From CAZMSQ01 sp964569025 (GTDB lineage: Bacteria; Bacteroidota; Bacteroidia; Chitinophagales; Saprospiraceae): 12,694 bases of DNA. The notes under the pieces are model-generated. The model worked only from the letters and a program-made list of their open reading frames with translations. It was not told where the DNA came from and searched no databases. The stretch lies in assembly GCA_964569025.1 (NCBI GenBank), contig CAZMSQ010000054.1, positions 1 through 12,694 on the forward strand, read 5' to 3'. The position numbers were made by a program, and so were the translations under genes. This document shows positions 1 to 7,329 of the stretch, piece after piece; within the stretch, counting starts at the first letter, position 1; each line of letters begins with the position of its first letter.

Positions 1-3000
1 TCTTTGATTTGGAGGAGGTAGAGTCCGTTGGGGAGGGAGGAGAGGTTGAGTTCGTGGGAGAGGTGACCAGAGATGGGCCTGAAGAGATCAGACCAAAGTG
101 GACGCCCATCGGAAGTGAAGAGGGAGAGGGTGGTATTTCCGGACAGGCCATCGGCTGTAATCATAGTATGGGTGGAAGCGGGGTTGGGTGAAAGAACGAC
201 AGACAGAGATTTGTCGGATGCAGGGGATTTTGTGTTGACCAGTTTATCGACCGTAAAGTTAAATTCCAACCCGCTGCCGAAGTCGCTTTCGAAGCTGGCG
301 ACGATGCCGCCGCCTACTTCACGCAAACGGATGAAGCCGCTGCCGTCATTGTTTGCGAAGAAGCTCATGCCATCATCATCGGAGTCGGTGACCCGAAAGG
401 TGTAGCACCCTTCTTCCAATAAGACAGAATCCCGATAAATTGTGCTGTTGGTCATGTTATTGCGAGACAGGATGACGGAGCCGTCTGAATCGATGATTTC
501 GTATGTGTTTTCGGAGGCGGCATTGTTGGTGCCGAACCAGACAAAAAAGTGGTTGGGAAGTTGGTCAGCGGCATCGAAGGTTGATTGGATGTGGTTGTTG
601 AGGGGGTACTCGTCTTGCTGGCCGTTTGGCTGACTGATTTCAACTGAGAATGTATTTCCTGTTGGCTGGAGCGATGACCACAGGCTCGCTGAGACTGGAA
701 GAATTACCTCCGTAGTCTCCATAAATTCGAGAGAGCCCGACCACGTGTGCACTTCTGGAGTCTGCGCATTATTAACCCGATACGTGATGGTCAGGCTGGT
801 AAGAGGGGTAGAGCCTGTATTGCGGATGATGACTGACGGCTCATGGCATATGGGATTGAGGCGCCCCCACTCTATTCGACCTGTTGGTCTGATGATCTCC
901 ATGACGGCTGCATCAGTAGCAAAATTCGGGGGACCGTAGCTGATGAGCTGATGGTTAACGATGTACCTTGAATCACCTGAGGCCGTGTACAGGCCATAGT
1001 CAATGGTTACATTCTCTCCTGGCGTCACATAGGGATTAAGATTCCAGACTTGCTTATCTGTCGCCATGCCCGGGCACCATCCGGCGCGATCGTAGATCCA
1101 GGTACCACCCTGAGGGTAGACCGGATTGTCGGCACATTCTTTCCAGACCGTCCACACGAACTCCTCTTGGCCACCATTCAGATTGATGAAATGGTCTCTT
1201 GGAATAAATTCTCCTTCCTGCCCGTGGCCTGTTATAGCGCTGGTCAGAGTAAAGGAGGAGGCGTCCGGGTTGAGAGTAAGTGTGCGAGGTTCGAAAACAC
1301 GGTTGTTGAGAATGTTGTTGTAATTTTCATTGCCGGAGGTTCTCCAGACGTGCTGAATGTTTTTGACTTCACGTGGTGGTGTGCCGACAATAAACAAAAA
1401 CCGGACATCCATTTCCTCCTGCCACTGCCCGCCGAAGGTCATCTGCATGCGTTTCGGACCTTTGAGAATGGGTGCAAAATCGGACACATCGAACATCCAG
1501 GTCTTGCCCTGTGGGCCGAGGTCCAGATTGATTCCGTATGGGGTCACGAACGACATAATTTCAAACCGTGCGGGGAATCGCTCGTACCAGTTGACTTCGC
1601 CGGGAGTGAGCACACCATCCGGAGCGGGGGTTGTCGTTTCAATCAGTACTCCATCGGGGTTGAAGGTTTCGATGTCGCGGACCTCCCAATATGGACCTGC
1701 GTCTGTCGGCAGGAGGCCATCACTGAGTGAGGTGCCGGCGTTTGAAACAACAACATACTCAATCACTTGAACGGGCGGATGGGCCACGCTGTCACTCACC
1801 AGGGAAGTGTCCGAAAGCAGCTCGTATTCTCCGGACAAAAAGGTGAGAGCAGGACGCAGCACAATCGGCCGGAATCCTTTGAACAAGTCGATTCCATCAA
1901 TGAGCTCTCGGTAATCATAGAGATTCTGAATGGTTCCATCCCTTCCCTTTGCACTGAGGTCAGTCACTGCCAGGCCATCAGGCTCATTGAAAGTGTACAG
2001 CAGTTCGAGTTGGTTAAAATTCGGATGGGAAGCAGTAACCTCGCGGGCTCTCCAGTGCATGAGTGTTATGGGGTCAATGACAACAGACCAGATTCTGACC
2101 TCGTCGATGCCTCCCTTCCAATAGCGGTTGTTTACCCCGCGGCTTATCCGCACCGGCAGCCCTGATGCGGTATTCACGGGGTGAGCGCTTGTCGCGGCAA
2201 GTGTTTCTTCTTGTCCGTCAACATACAGAATTGCACCTTGCAGGGTATTCCCTTCAAAGGTCACCGCAACATGATGCCAGGAATCGTCATTCAGCGCGGT
2301 GGTCCCGCGCACATGCCCCCCATTGACCTCAAGTCTGAGCGTCCCGTCATCATTGAGACGAAAGACCCATTTTTCTCCACTGCGATCTGCACCCCAACTT
2401 ACAATCTCCCCATTTACCTCACTCGTTTTTATCCATGCCTCGACGGTCCGCCCCTGCCCTCCGGCTATACCATTATATGTCGGTGTTTCAACATAATTAT
2501 TGCCATTCAGGAGCAAGAAGCGGTCTGCGGACGTCACGGAGCCTGCCGGATGAGGGGTCTGGTCTGCCAGCCACCCAATGGACGGCTGAGGGGATGTCCG
2601 ATTGGTATGGGTAAACTCTACCAGCACATTCGAAGAGCCGTCCCAGACAAAAGGCGTTGAAAACTGAAACCGATTTGGGCCGGGCATCAGTGTTGTCGTC
2701 TTGAAATACACCTGCTCCCACCCCTCCAGCTCCGCACCGATTCCATCTACGGCAACAAGCGCGGTATTTTTCAGTCGAATTCGAAGCGCCCCGGCTTCTG
2801 AGAGACCTGAAGCAATATGCAAGAGCAGGCCGTCAATTTCTCCGGCACCGAGGCCGGCAGCAGAGAGCTCATCGGCGGTATACAGATATCTGGCTTTGGC
2901 TGAAGGCCTGTCGACGGGAAAAACCAGTTCGGACTCCAGGGTCCCTGTCCCAATCGGATGTTGGGATTCATTGAGAATGGCCTCAACGGTGGTTTCAATT

Positions 3001-3413
3001 TGGGCCTGCTGAAAGATTGAATAGGTCGGACTGTTCAGAAAAGGAAAATCTGTACCGGAATATCCCGGAATCAGCGGGGAGGCCTGAAAGCGTACCACTG
3101 AATCGACCCGGGAGGAATCATAGATGAATGTATTGTTCGAATAATCCCATTCTCCGCACCCTTTATTGGTCTGACCCGCAACCGGCGGAGACACCAGACC
3201 ATCTGTACACCGCATGTTGTAGTGCATGAGGATGCGTTCGAAGCTAAGGTTTGGATCGTTTGGAAAATTGATGAGAGTGTCTCGTGTTTGGCTGGAATAA
3301 TTGAGGGTCTGGATAATAATTGTGTCTCCTGGTTGCTGGGCTGCCGAAGCTGGTGGGGTGAAGAGAATGCAGAGAAATACAAAGCCGCTGAAGATCCGTT
3401 CGGAAATGCTCAT
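1..3413 (-). CDS. Secreted PNGase F-like / LamG multidomain protein with type IX sorting domain (3' end cut by window edge)
   Basis: The minus strand is open without a stop from ATG at 3413-3411 to the window edge: 1137 codons, with the end missing. Residues 1-25 are a signal peptide (hydrophobic 9-19, cleavage near ASA/A). Residues 30-100 resemble the start of peptide-N-glycosidase F, with CGEWDYSNN at 86-94. Residues 300-445 are a LamG/concanavalin-like domain ending GGIDEVRIWS. Residues 619-690 (TPYG, WMFDVSDFAP, FIVGTPPREV) and 725-810 (GHGQEGEF; YPQGGTW; DRAGWCPG at 775-782) resume PNGase F-like sequence. Residues 850-950 look CARDB-like. Residues 1071-1137 match the type IX sorting domain (LSPNPAS ... 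LPNGLYLLQIK), and probably only about 10-20 residues are lost. It is expected to be exported by the Sec system, then secreted or surface-attached by type IX secretion. Activity on glycans is uncertain because one PNGase F acidic residue seems absent. The domain calls are from recognition, not a search. Confidence 0.9.
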   Translation of the reverse strand, partial: MSISERIFSGFVFLCILFTPPASAAQQPGDTIIIQTLNYSSQTRDTLINFPNDPNLSFERILMHYNMRCTDGLVSPPVAGQTNKGCGEWDYSNNTFIYDSSRVDSVVRFQASPLIPGYSGTDFPFLNSPTYSIFQQAQIETTVEAILNESQHPIGTGTLESELVFPVDRPSAKARYLYTADELSAAGLGAGEIDGLLLHIASGLSEAGALRIRLKNTALVAVDGIGAELEGWEQVYFKTTTLMPGPNRFQFSTPFVWDGSSNVLVEFTHTNRTSPQPSIGWLADQTPHPAGSVTSADRFLLLNGNNYVETPTYNGIAGGQGRTVEAWIKTSEVNGEIVSWGADRSGEKWVFRLNDDGTLRLEVNGGHVRGTTALNDDSWHHVAVTFEGNTLQGAILYVDGQEETLAATSAHPVNTASGLPVRISRGVNNRYWKGGIDEVRIWSVVIDPITLMHWRAREVTASHPNFNQLELLYTFNEPDGLAVTDLSAKGRDGTIQNLYDYRELIDGIDLFKGFRPIVLRPALTFLSGEYELLSDTSLVSDSVAHPPVQVIEYVVVSNAGTSLSDGLLPTDAGPYWEVRDIETFNPDGVLIETTTPAPDGVLTPGEVNWYERFPARFEIMSFVTPYGINLDLGPQGKTWMFDVSDFAPILKGPKRMQMTFGGQWQEEMDVRFLFIVGTPPREVKNIQHVWRTSGNENYNNILNNRVFEPRTLTLNPDASSFTLTSAITGHGQEGEFIPRDHFINLNGGQEEFVWTVWKECADNPVYPQGGTWIYDRAGWCPGMATDKQVWNLNPYVTPGENVTIDYGLYTASGDSRYIVNHQLISYGPPNFATDAAVMEIIRPTGRIEWGRLNPICHEPSVIIRNTGSTPLTSLTITYRVNNAQTPEVHTWSGSLEFMETTEVILPVSASLWSSLQPTGNTFSVEISQPNGQQDEYPLNNHIQSTFDAADQLPNHFFVWFGTNNAASENTYEIIDSDGSVILSRNNMTNSTIYRDSVLLEEGCYTFRVTDSDDDGMSFFANNDGSGFIRLREVGGGIVASFESDFGSGLEFNFTVDKLVNTKSPASDKSLSVVLSPNPASTHTMITADGLSGNTTLSLFTSDGRPLWSDLFRPISGHLSHELNLSSLPNGLYLLQIK

Positions 3414-3464
3414 TTGTGTATCAGTTTTGAGTGAGAGGGGGAGGGTCTTTGGACCTTCTTCGGT

Positions 3465-3472
3465 CAAATATA
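3465..3472 (-). promoter_or_regulatory. Bacteroidota-type -7 element upstream of the secreted protein gene
   Basis: On the minus strand this reads TATATTTG, a full match to the Bacteroidota -7 consensus TAnnTTTG. It lies about 51 bp before the ATG at 3413. A TTG at the usual -33 distance is not clear: the nearest one, in AATTGAGG, is only about 13 bases upstream. The call therefore rests on the -7 match and the position. Confidence 0.4.
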
Positions 3473-3506
3473 CCAAATGAAACCTCAATTTTGTTAGGAT
3501 CATGGG

Positions 3507-3581
3507 GGGGTTCTCGCAGAGGCGCTAAGGGAGAGAGGCGCAAAGAGGGGGGAAGGGGTTCTCGCAGAGGCGCTAAGGGAG
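3507..3581. repeat. Two 27-bp GC-rich direct repeats
   Basis: Positions 3507-3533 and 3555-3581 are identical over 27 bases, offset by 48 bp. The core is TTCTCGCAGAGGCGCTAAGG. Between them lies a diverged partial copy, GAGAGGCGCAAAGAGG, so the block looks like short units of the GCAGAGGCGC(T/A)AAG kind. It sits between the tyrosyl-tRNA synthetase stop and the secreted protein promoter. No coding frame covers it. Confidence 0.8.
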
Positions 3582-3595
3582 GGAAATATGTTGAT

Positions 3596-3647
3596 AATTT
3601 ATAATTTTTAATTATTAATTATTAATTATTAATTATTAATTATTAAT
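3596..3647. repeat. AT-rich 7-bp tandem repeat at the 3' end of tyrS
   Basis: Positions 3610-3644 are five exact copies of AATTATT, flanked by degenerate versions from 3596. The TAA stop of tyrS (3645-3643 on the minus strand) lies inside the last unit. Because the period is 7, TAA recurs in all three minus-strand frames. Related AATTA-type repeats follow the stop codons at 9050 and 11560. Confidence 0.85.
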
Positions 3648-4917
3648 GGACCTGTATCATATATTTATTGCGCTTCCCATTCTCCACCATGAGAAACTGG
3701 CCGTGGAGGAGATGCTCGGTGGTGCAGATGAATTCGTGAGAGGTTATTTTTTGCTTATTCAGGGAGACCGCATTGTTTTTGATGGCTTTGCGGGCTTCTC
3801 CCTTGGAGGAAACGATGTCGGTGTGTTCGGCCATCAGGTCGACGATGTTGACGCCTGAGGCGAGGAGGTCACGAGGAATTTTGAACGCGGGGACCTCTTC
3901 GGCGATTTGGTGGAGGGCAGATTCGGGAAGGGCCAGAAGGGTTTCGCGGGATGCATTCTTGTTGAAGAGAAGTTCTGAAACTTGCAGGACTGACTCGTAC
4001 TCTGTGCGGGAGTGAATGCGGACGGTCAGCTCTTCGGCGAGGAGGCGTTTGAGGGCATTGGGGTTGTCAGCGTGCTGTGCCTCGAGGGCTTCGATCTCCT
4101 CGCGTGAGCGGAGGGTGAAATAGCGCGTGAAAGTGGGCAGGTCGCGGTCATCGCAATTGATCCAGAACTGGTAGAATTTGTAGGGAGAGGTCATTGATGG
4201 GTCGAGCCATATGTTTCCTTCCTCCGATTTTCCAAACTTGCGGCCGTCGGCTTTGGTGAGCAGAGGGGCAGTGAGGGCGTAGGCATGTGCGCCGAGGTTG
4301 CGGCGGATGAACTCTGTGCCGGAGGTGATGTTGCCCCATTGGTCTGACCCCCCCATTTGAAGCACGCAATGGTGGGTCTCATAGAGTCTCTGAAAATCAT
4401 AGGCCTGCAACAACTGATAACTGAACTCGGTGAAGGAAATTCCAACCTCGATGCGCTTTTTGACTGCTTCCTTGCTCATCATATAATTGACGGTCAGCGT
4501 TTTGCCGATATCGCGCAAGAAAGTGAGGACGTTCATGTCGCGGTAAAAGTCGTGATTATTGATGATGCGGGCAGGATTGTCGACCCCTTCGAAGGCGAGC
4601 AGTTTGCGAACCTGGTCCATTTGGTGAGCCAGATTTGCATCCAGCTCTTCGTAGGACTTGAGGTCGCGCTCTTTGTCCTTGCCGGAGGGATCTCCGATGC
4701 GCCCGGTAGCGCCTCCCATCAGGATTATGGGATGGTGGCCGGCTTGCTGAAACAGGGTGAGCAGCATGAGCGGCACGTAATTACCGATGGTCATCGAAGG
4801 GGCAGTGGGATCGAACCCGATGTAGCCGGTGACAGATTGCTGTTGCAGGAGGTCTTCGACCCCGGGGGTGGCATCCTGGAGCATGCCGCGCCAGCGCAAT
4901 TCTTCGATGAAGTTCAT
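3643..4917 (-). CDS. tyrS: Tyrosyl-tRNA synthetase
   Basis: This cytoplasmic class I synthetase charges tRNA-Tyr with tyrosine using ATP. The product is 424 residues, the usual bacterial TyrRS length. The Rossmann domain shows GFDPTAPSMTIGN at 34-46, GGATGRIGDPSGK at 68-80, YQLLQAYDF at 167-175, GGSDQWGN at 189-196 and the KMSKS-type loop KFGKS at 227-231. An S4-like RNA-binding domain (ARKAIKNNAVSLNKQKI) covers about 355-420. The HIGH-type motif is TIGN, so both usual histidines are replaced. ATG at 4917 was chosen because MNFIEEL matches the family start. An in-frame ATG at 4977 would add 20 unlikely residues. It is divergent from the histidine kinase operon, across 181 bp. Confidence 0.96.
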   Translation of the reverse strand: MNFIEELRWRGMLQDATPGVEDLLQQQSVTGYIGFDPTAPSMTIGNYVPLMLLTLFQQAGHHPIILMGGATGRIGDPSGKDKERDLKSYEELDANLAHQMDQVRKLLAFEGVDNPARIINNHDFYRDMNVLTFLRDIGKTLTVNYMMSKEAVKKRIEVGISFTEFSYQLLQAYDFQRLYETHHCVLQMGGSDQWGNITSGTEFIRRNLGAHAYALTAPLLTKADGRKFGKSEEGNIWLDPSMTSPYKFYQFWINCDDRDLPTFTRYFTLRSREEIEALEAQHADNPNALKRLLAEELTVRIHSRTEYESVLQVSELLFNKNASRETLLALPESALHQIAEEVPAFKIPRDLLASGVNIVDLMAEHTDIVSSKGEARKAIKNNAVSLNKQKITSHEFICTTEHLLHGQFLMVENGKRNKYMIQVH

Positions 4918-5043
4918 GAACTTGGTATTTTCGCAAAAATAGAAAAAGCCCGTCAAAGCCACCGAACGGATAGCCACCGATATTCAAGAAACGGTTTTCT
5001 GGCTGATGGTGTTGAAGGGGGGAAAAGAAGCGATTTGTCGATC

Positions 5044-5079
5044 TTTGAGGAAATTCCGGATTAAGAGGCATTACCTTTG
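5044..5079 (+). promoter_or_regulatory. Candidate Bacteroidota promoter for the kinase operon
   Basis: TACCTTTG at 5072-5079 matches TAnnTTTG exactly and lies 19 bp before the ATG at 5099. TTTG at 5044-5047 could be the -33 element, but the 24-base spacing is longer than usual. The position in the divergent gap between tyrS and the operon supports the call. No Shine-Dalgarno is seen before the ATG. Confidence 0.4.
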
Positions 5080-5098
5080 GGTCAGGATTACAGGATTT

Positions 5099-6154
5099 AT
5101 GAGCACGACGAGGCAATTTCAACTGGTCCAGCAGCTGGTGAAGGTAGGGACGCGTAAGGAAGTCTACCACCCGATTCTCTGGCTGATGGTTTTTGGCATC
5201 CTGACCAGTCTGAATGCAAGCAGCCAACCGAAAGGAATTGTGTGGTTGGCAGAGAGTATCAACCTGCTGTTTTATGCCTTAATGGTGTATGTGACTTTAT
5301 GGTATCTGATACCCACCTACCTCAATGAGAAGCGTTCTATGGTCTTTGGGCTGCTGCTCACTGGATTGGCAGCAGTGATTACGCCGGTCAAAACCATGAC
5401 CCTGTATCTCCTCCTTTCTTATGATACCGCTGCCCAGAGCCTGCTGCTGGAGGAGCAGTTCTTCATTTTCCTTACCCTCTTTGTTGTGGGGGGAGGCACC
5501 ACACTGACGCACATTGTTTCGGAGTGGCTTCGCATCCAGCGGGAGCGCAAAGAGCTGCAAACCAAAACCATGCAATCAGAGCTCCGGTTTTTAAAGTCAC
5601 AGATTAACCCTCATTTTCTCTTCAACACCCTGAACAATTTGTACGCACTGACCCTCAAAAAGTCCGATAAAGCCCCTGAAATTGTCATTAAGCTATCTGA
5701 GATGATGCGCTACATGCTGTACGAGTGCAATGAAAAACAAGTGGCCCTTGAAAAGGAGGTCAACTATCTTCGCAACTATCTGGATTTGGAGAGCCTGCGT
5801 CAGGGCAAGGACGTGGAGATTTCTTTTGAGGTGAAGGGCGATATCAAAGAGCAGCAGATTGCACCCCTGTTGTTTATCACATTTTTGGAAAACAGCTTCA
5901 AGCACGGGTTGAGTCACCATATCAATCATGGGTTTGTCCACATACTCCTCACAGTTGAGAGAAAACACCTGGAATTTACAATTGAAAACAGCAAACCGGA
6001 GCATTTGCAGCAGCCGGAGCGCAGGCGAGTGGGCGGCATCGGGCTGGTCAATGTCCGCCGGCGCCTCAATTTGCTGTACCCCGGCCAACATGATCTCCAC
6101 ATCTCTGAAAGTCCACACAGCTATGCCGTCACCCTCTCTCTTGAGCTCGACTGA
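5099..6154 (+). CDS. LytS/YehU-family sensor histidine kinase
   Basis: This 351-residue inner-membrane sensor kinase has about four hydrophobic segments (near 25-40, 53-72, 81-106 and 120-140), then a helical linker (145-165). The His_kinase domain follows: QINPHFLFNTLN holds the phospho-acceptor H172. The ATP-binding part shows LENSFKHG at 263-270 and GGIGLVNVRRRL at 312-323. This family normally phosphorylates a LytTR-type response regulator. None is encoded next to it, so the partner must be elsewhere. The ATG at 5099 was preferred over the in-frame ATG at 5006 because upstream residues are not family-like and the candidate promoter lies between the two. The 3' end overlaps the next gene by 32 bp. 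The signal it senses cannot be told from sequence. Confidence 0.92.
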   Translation: MSTTRQFQLVQQLVKVGTRKEVYHPILWLMVFGILTSLNASSQPKGIVWLAESINLLFYALMVYVTLWYLIPTYLNEKRSMVFGLLLTGLAAVITPVKTMTLYLLLSYDTAAQSLLLEEQFFIFLTLFVVGGGTTLTHIVSEWLRIQRERKELQTKTMQSELRFLKSQINPHFLFNTLNNLYALTLKKSDKAPEIVIKLSEMMRYMLYECNEKQVALEKEVNYLRNYLDLESLRQGKDVEISFEVKGDIKEQQIAPLLFITFLENSFKHGLSHHINHGFVHILLTVERKHLEFTIENSKPEHLQQPERRRVGGIGLVNVRRRLNLLYPGQHDLHISESPHSYAVTLSLELD

Positions 6155-6668
6155 CCACCTCTTTCTGGTGGGTTTTCCGGGGTGTGGAAAAAGCACCGTG
6201 GGAGCCCTGCTTGCCGAATTACTCAAGCGTCCTTTTTTGGATTTAGACGCACACATTGAAAAGGCTGCCGGAAAACGTATATCCGAAATTTTTGCTGCTC
6301 ATGGAGAAGAAGGGTTTCGAAGAATGGAAACAGAAGCTTTGGAAAACCTGTCAGTCCTCAAACCGGCACACATCATAGCTGTCGGCGGAGGCACGCCCTG
6401 CCGGCAGGGTAATCTCCAGATGATGCAATCACTTGGGAGCCTCCTCTATATTGAGGTGCCTGCTGACGCACTGGTATCCAGACTTCGAACTGGCATAGCG
6501 GCCCGACCCATGCTGCACCACCATGCCCATGAGTTAGAAGTATACGTAAACCGCACCCTGTCCGAACGCATACCATTCTACACCCAGGCTAAGTGGACTG
6601 TCAGTGGCGCTTCACCCCCGGAGGTGGTGGCCCGGCGCATTGCCGAAATACTCAGCGCTCATGAGTAA
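6123..6668 (+). CDS. aroK: Shikimate kinase
   Basis: This cytoplasmic kinase phosphorylates shikimate at the 3-hydroxyl with ATP, the fifth step of the shikimate pathway to chorismate. The 181 residues match the family length of about 170-180. Visible motifs are the Walker A loop GFPGCGKST at 17-25, the DLD substrate/Mg site with D40 and D42, FRRME at 65-69, the GGG shikimate loop at 88-90 and the lid arginine in RPML at 128-131. ATG 6123 is the plausible start, leaving about 12 residues before the first beta strand. It overlaps the kinase gene by 32 bp in another frame and overlaps the next gene by 8 bp, so it is probably co-transcribed and translationally coupled. Confidence 0.95.
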   Translation: MPSPSLLSSTDHLFLVGFPGCGKSTVGALLAELLKRPFLDLDAHIEKAAGKRISEIFAAHGEEGFRRMETEALENLSVLKPAHIIAVGGGTPCRQGNLQMMQSLGSLLYIEVPADALVSRLRTGIAARPMLHHHAHELEVYVNRTLSERIPFYTQAKWTVSGASPPEVVARRIAEILSAHE

Positions 6669-7329
6669 GCTCTCCGATCAAGCCAGTGAAGGGAAAGCCC
6701 TGCCATTCTCCTTTCTCAATCAAACCCTATGGTTGCACCCTACCGGGGCCCTTTATTGGGAGGAGGCCCGGACCCTCATGGTTGCTGATGTGCATGTGGG
6801 AAAAGTGACTCATTTCCGCAAGCACGGCATTGCCCTCCCTCAAAAGGCTGCCGGGTATGATCTGTTGCGTCTGGAAGCGGTGATTACCTTTTTTTCTCCG
6901 GACCGGCTTGTTTTCCTGGGCGATTTGTTTCACAGTGACCTGAATGCGGAGTGGGAAGCATTTACTGCTTTTCAGGCATCGCGACCCGACACTGCCTTTG
7001 TGCTTATTCGGGGCAACCACGATGTGCTGCCGGACCATTTGTACGCCCAAAGCGGTCTGGAGGTACTACCCCACCTGATCGAAGGGCCATTTCTGCTGAC
7101 CCACCATCCTGTGCCTTCATCCACCCCATACAATATGGCTGGCCACATCCATCCGGCTGTGCACCTCAGAGGTCTGGGGCGGCAACGACTGAAACGGCCG
7201 TGCTTTCTATTCGGGCAAGAAGGGGCTATTTTGCCAGCTTTCGGGCATTTTACGGGCAATCATGTGGTGCAGCCGACTGAAGCAGACCGTATTTTTGTGC
7301 TTGCAGAGCGCACTGTGATTGAGGTATGA
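6661..7329 (+). CDS. pdeM: PdeM-type metallophosphoesterase (ligase-associated DNA damage response family)
   Basis: This is a 222-residue calcineurin-like phosphoesterase. The metal-binding blocks are in order: DVHVGK (D43, H45), GDLFHS (87-92), RGNHD (117-121), LTHH (136-139) and GHIH (151-154). The stretches HFRKHGIALP near 51-60 and AGHIHPAVHLRG near 150-161 with the later LPAFGHFTG are typical of PdeM, an SbcD-related putative endonuclease. PdeM is usually encoded with an ATP-dependent ligase, an exonuclease and an Lhr-like helicase. None of these is in this window. The start overlaps the aroK stop within ATGAGTAA, and the stop overlaps the next start as ATGA. The DNA repair role comes from the family and is not shown here. 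Confidence 0.88.
   Translation: MSKLSDQASEGKALPFSFLNQTLWLHPTGALYWEEARTLMVADVHVGKVTHFRKHGIALPQKAAGYDLLRLEAVITFFSPDRLVFLGDLFHSDLNAEWEAFTAFQASRPDTAFVLIRGNHDVLPDHLYAQSGLEVLPHLIEGPFLLTHHPVPSSTPYNMAGHIHPAVHLRGLGRQRLKRPCFLFGQEGAILPAFGHFTGNHVVQPTEADRIFVLAERTVIEV

Noticed and set aside
1050..2660. Three consecutive plus-strand open frames (1050-1730, 1767-2165, 2181-2660)
   Set aside because: They are antisense to the long minus-strand gene, whose frame is open throughout and shows clear LamG and PNGase F-like motifs. The plus-strand translations resemble nothing.
3610..3644. Origin or CRISPR-like iterons
   Set aside because: Pure AT 7-bp tandem repeat with no replication gene or DnaA-box cluster nearby; the same repeat type occurs after two other genes.
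4934..4941. TATTTTTG on the minus strand as a tyrS -7 element
   Set aside because: It matches TAnnTTTG and is close to the start, but the only upstream TTTG (4954-4957) is just 12 bases away; not strong enough to list as a promoter.
4357..5064. Plus-strand frame of 235 codons
   Set aside because: Antisense to tyrS, which has all the family motifs on the other strand.
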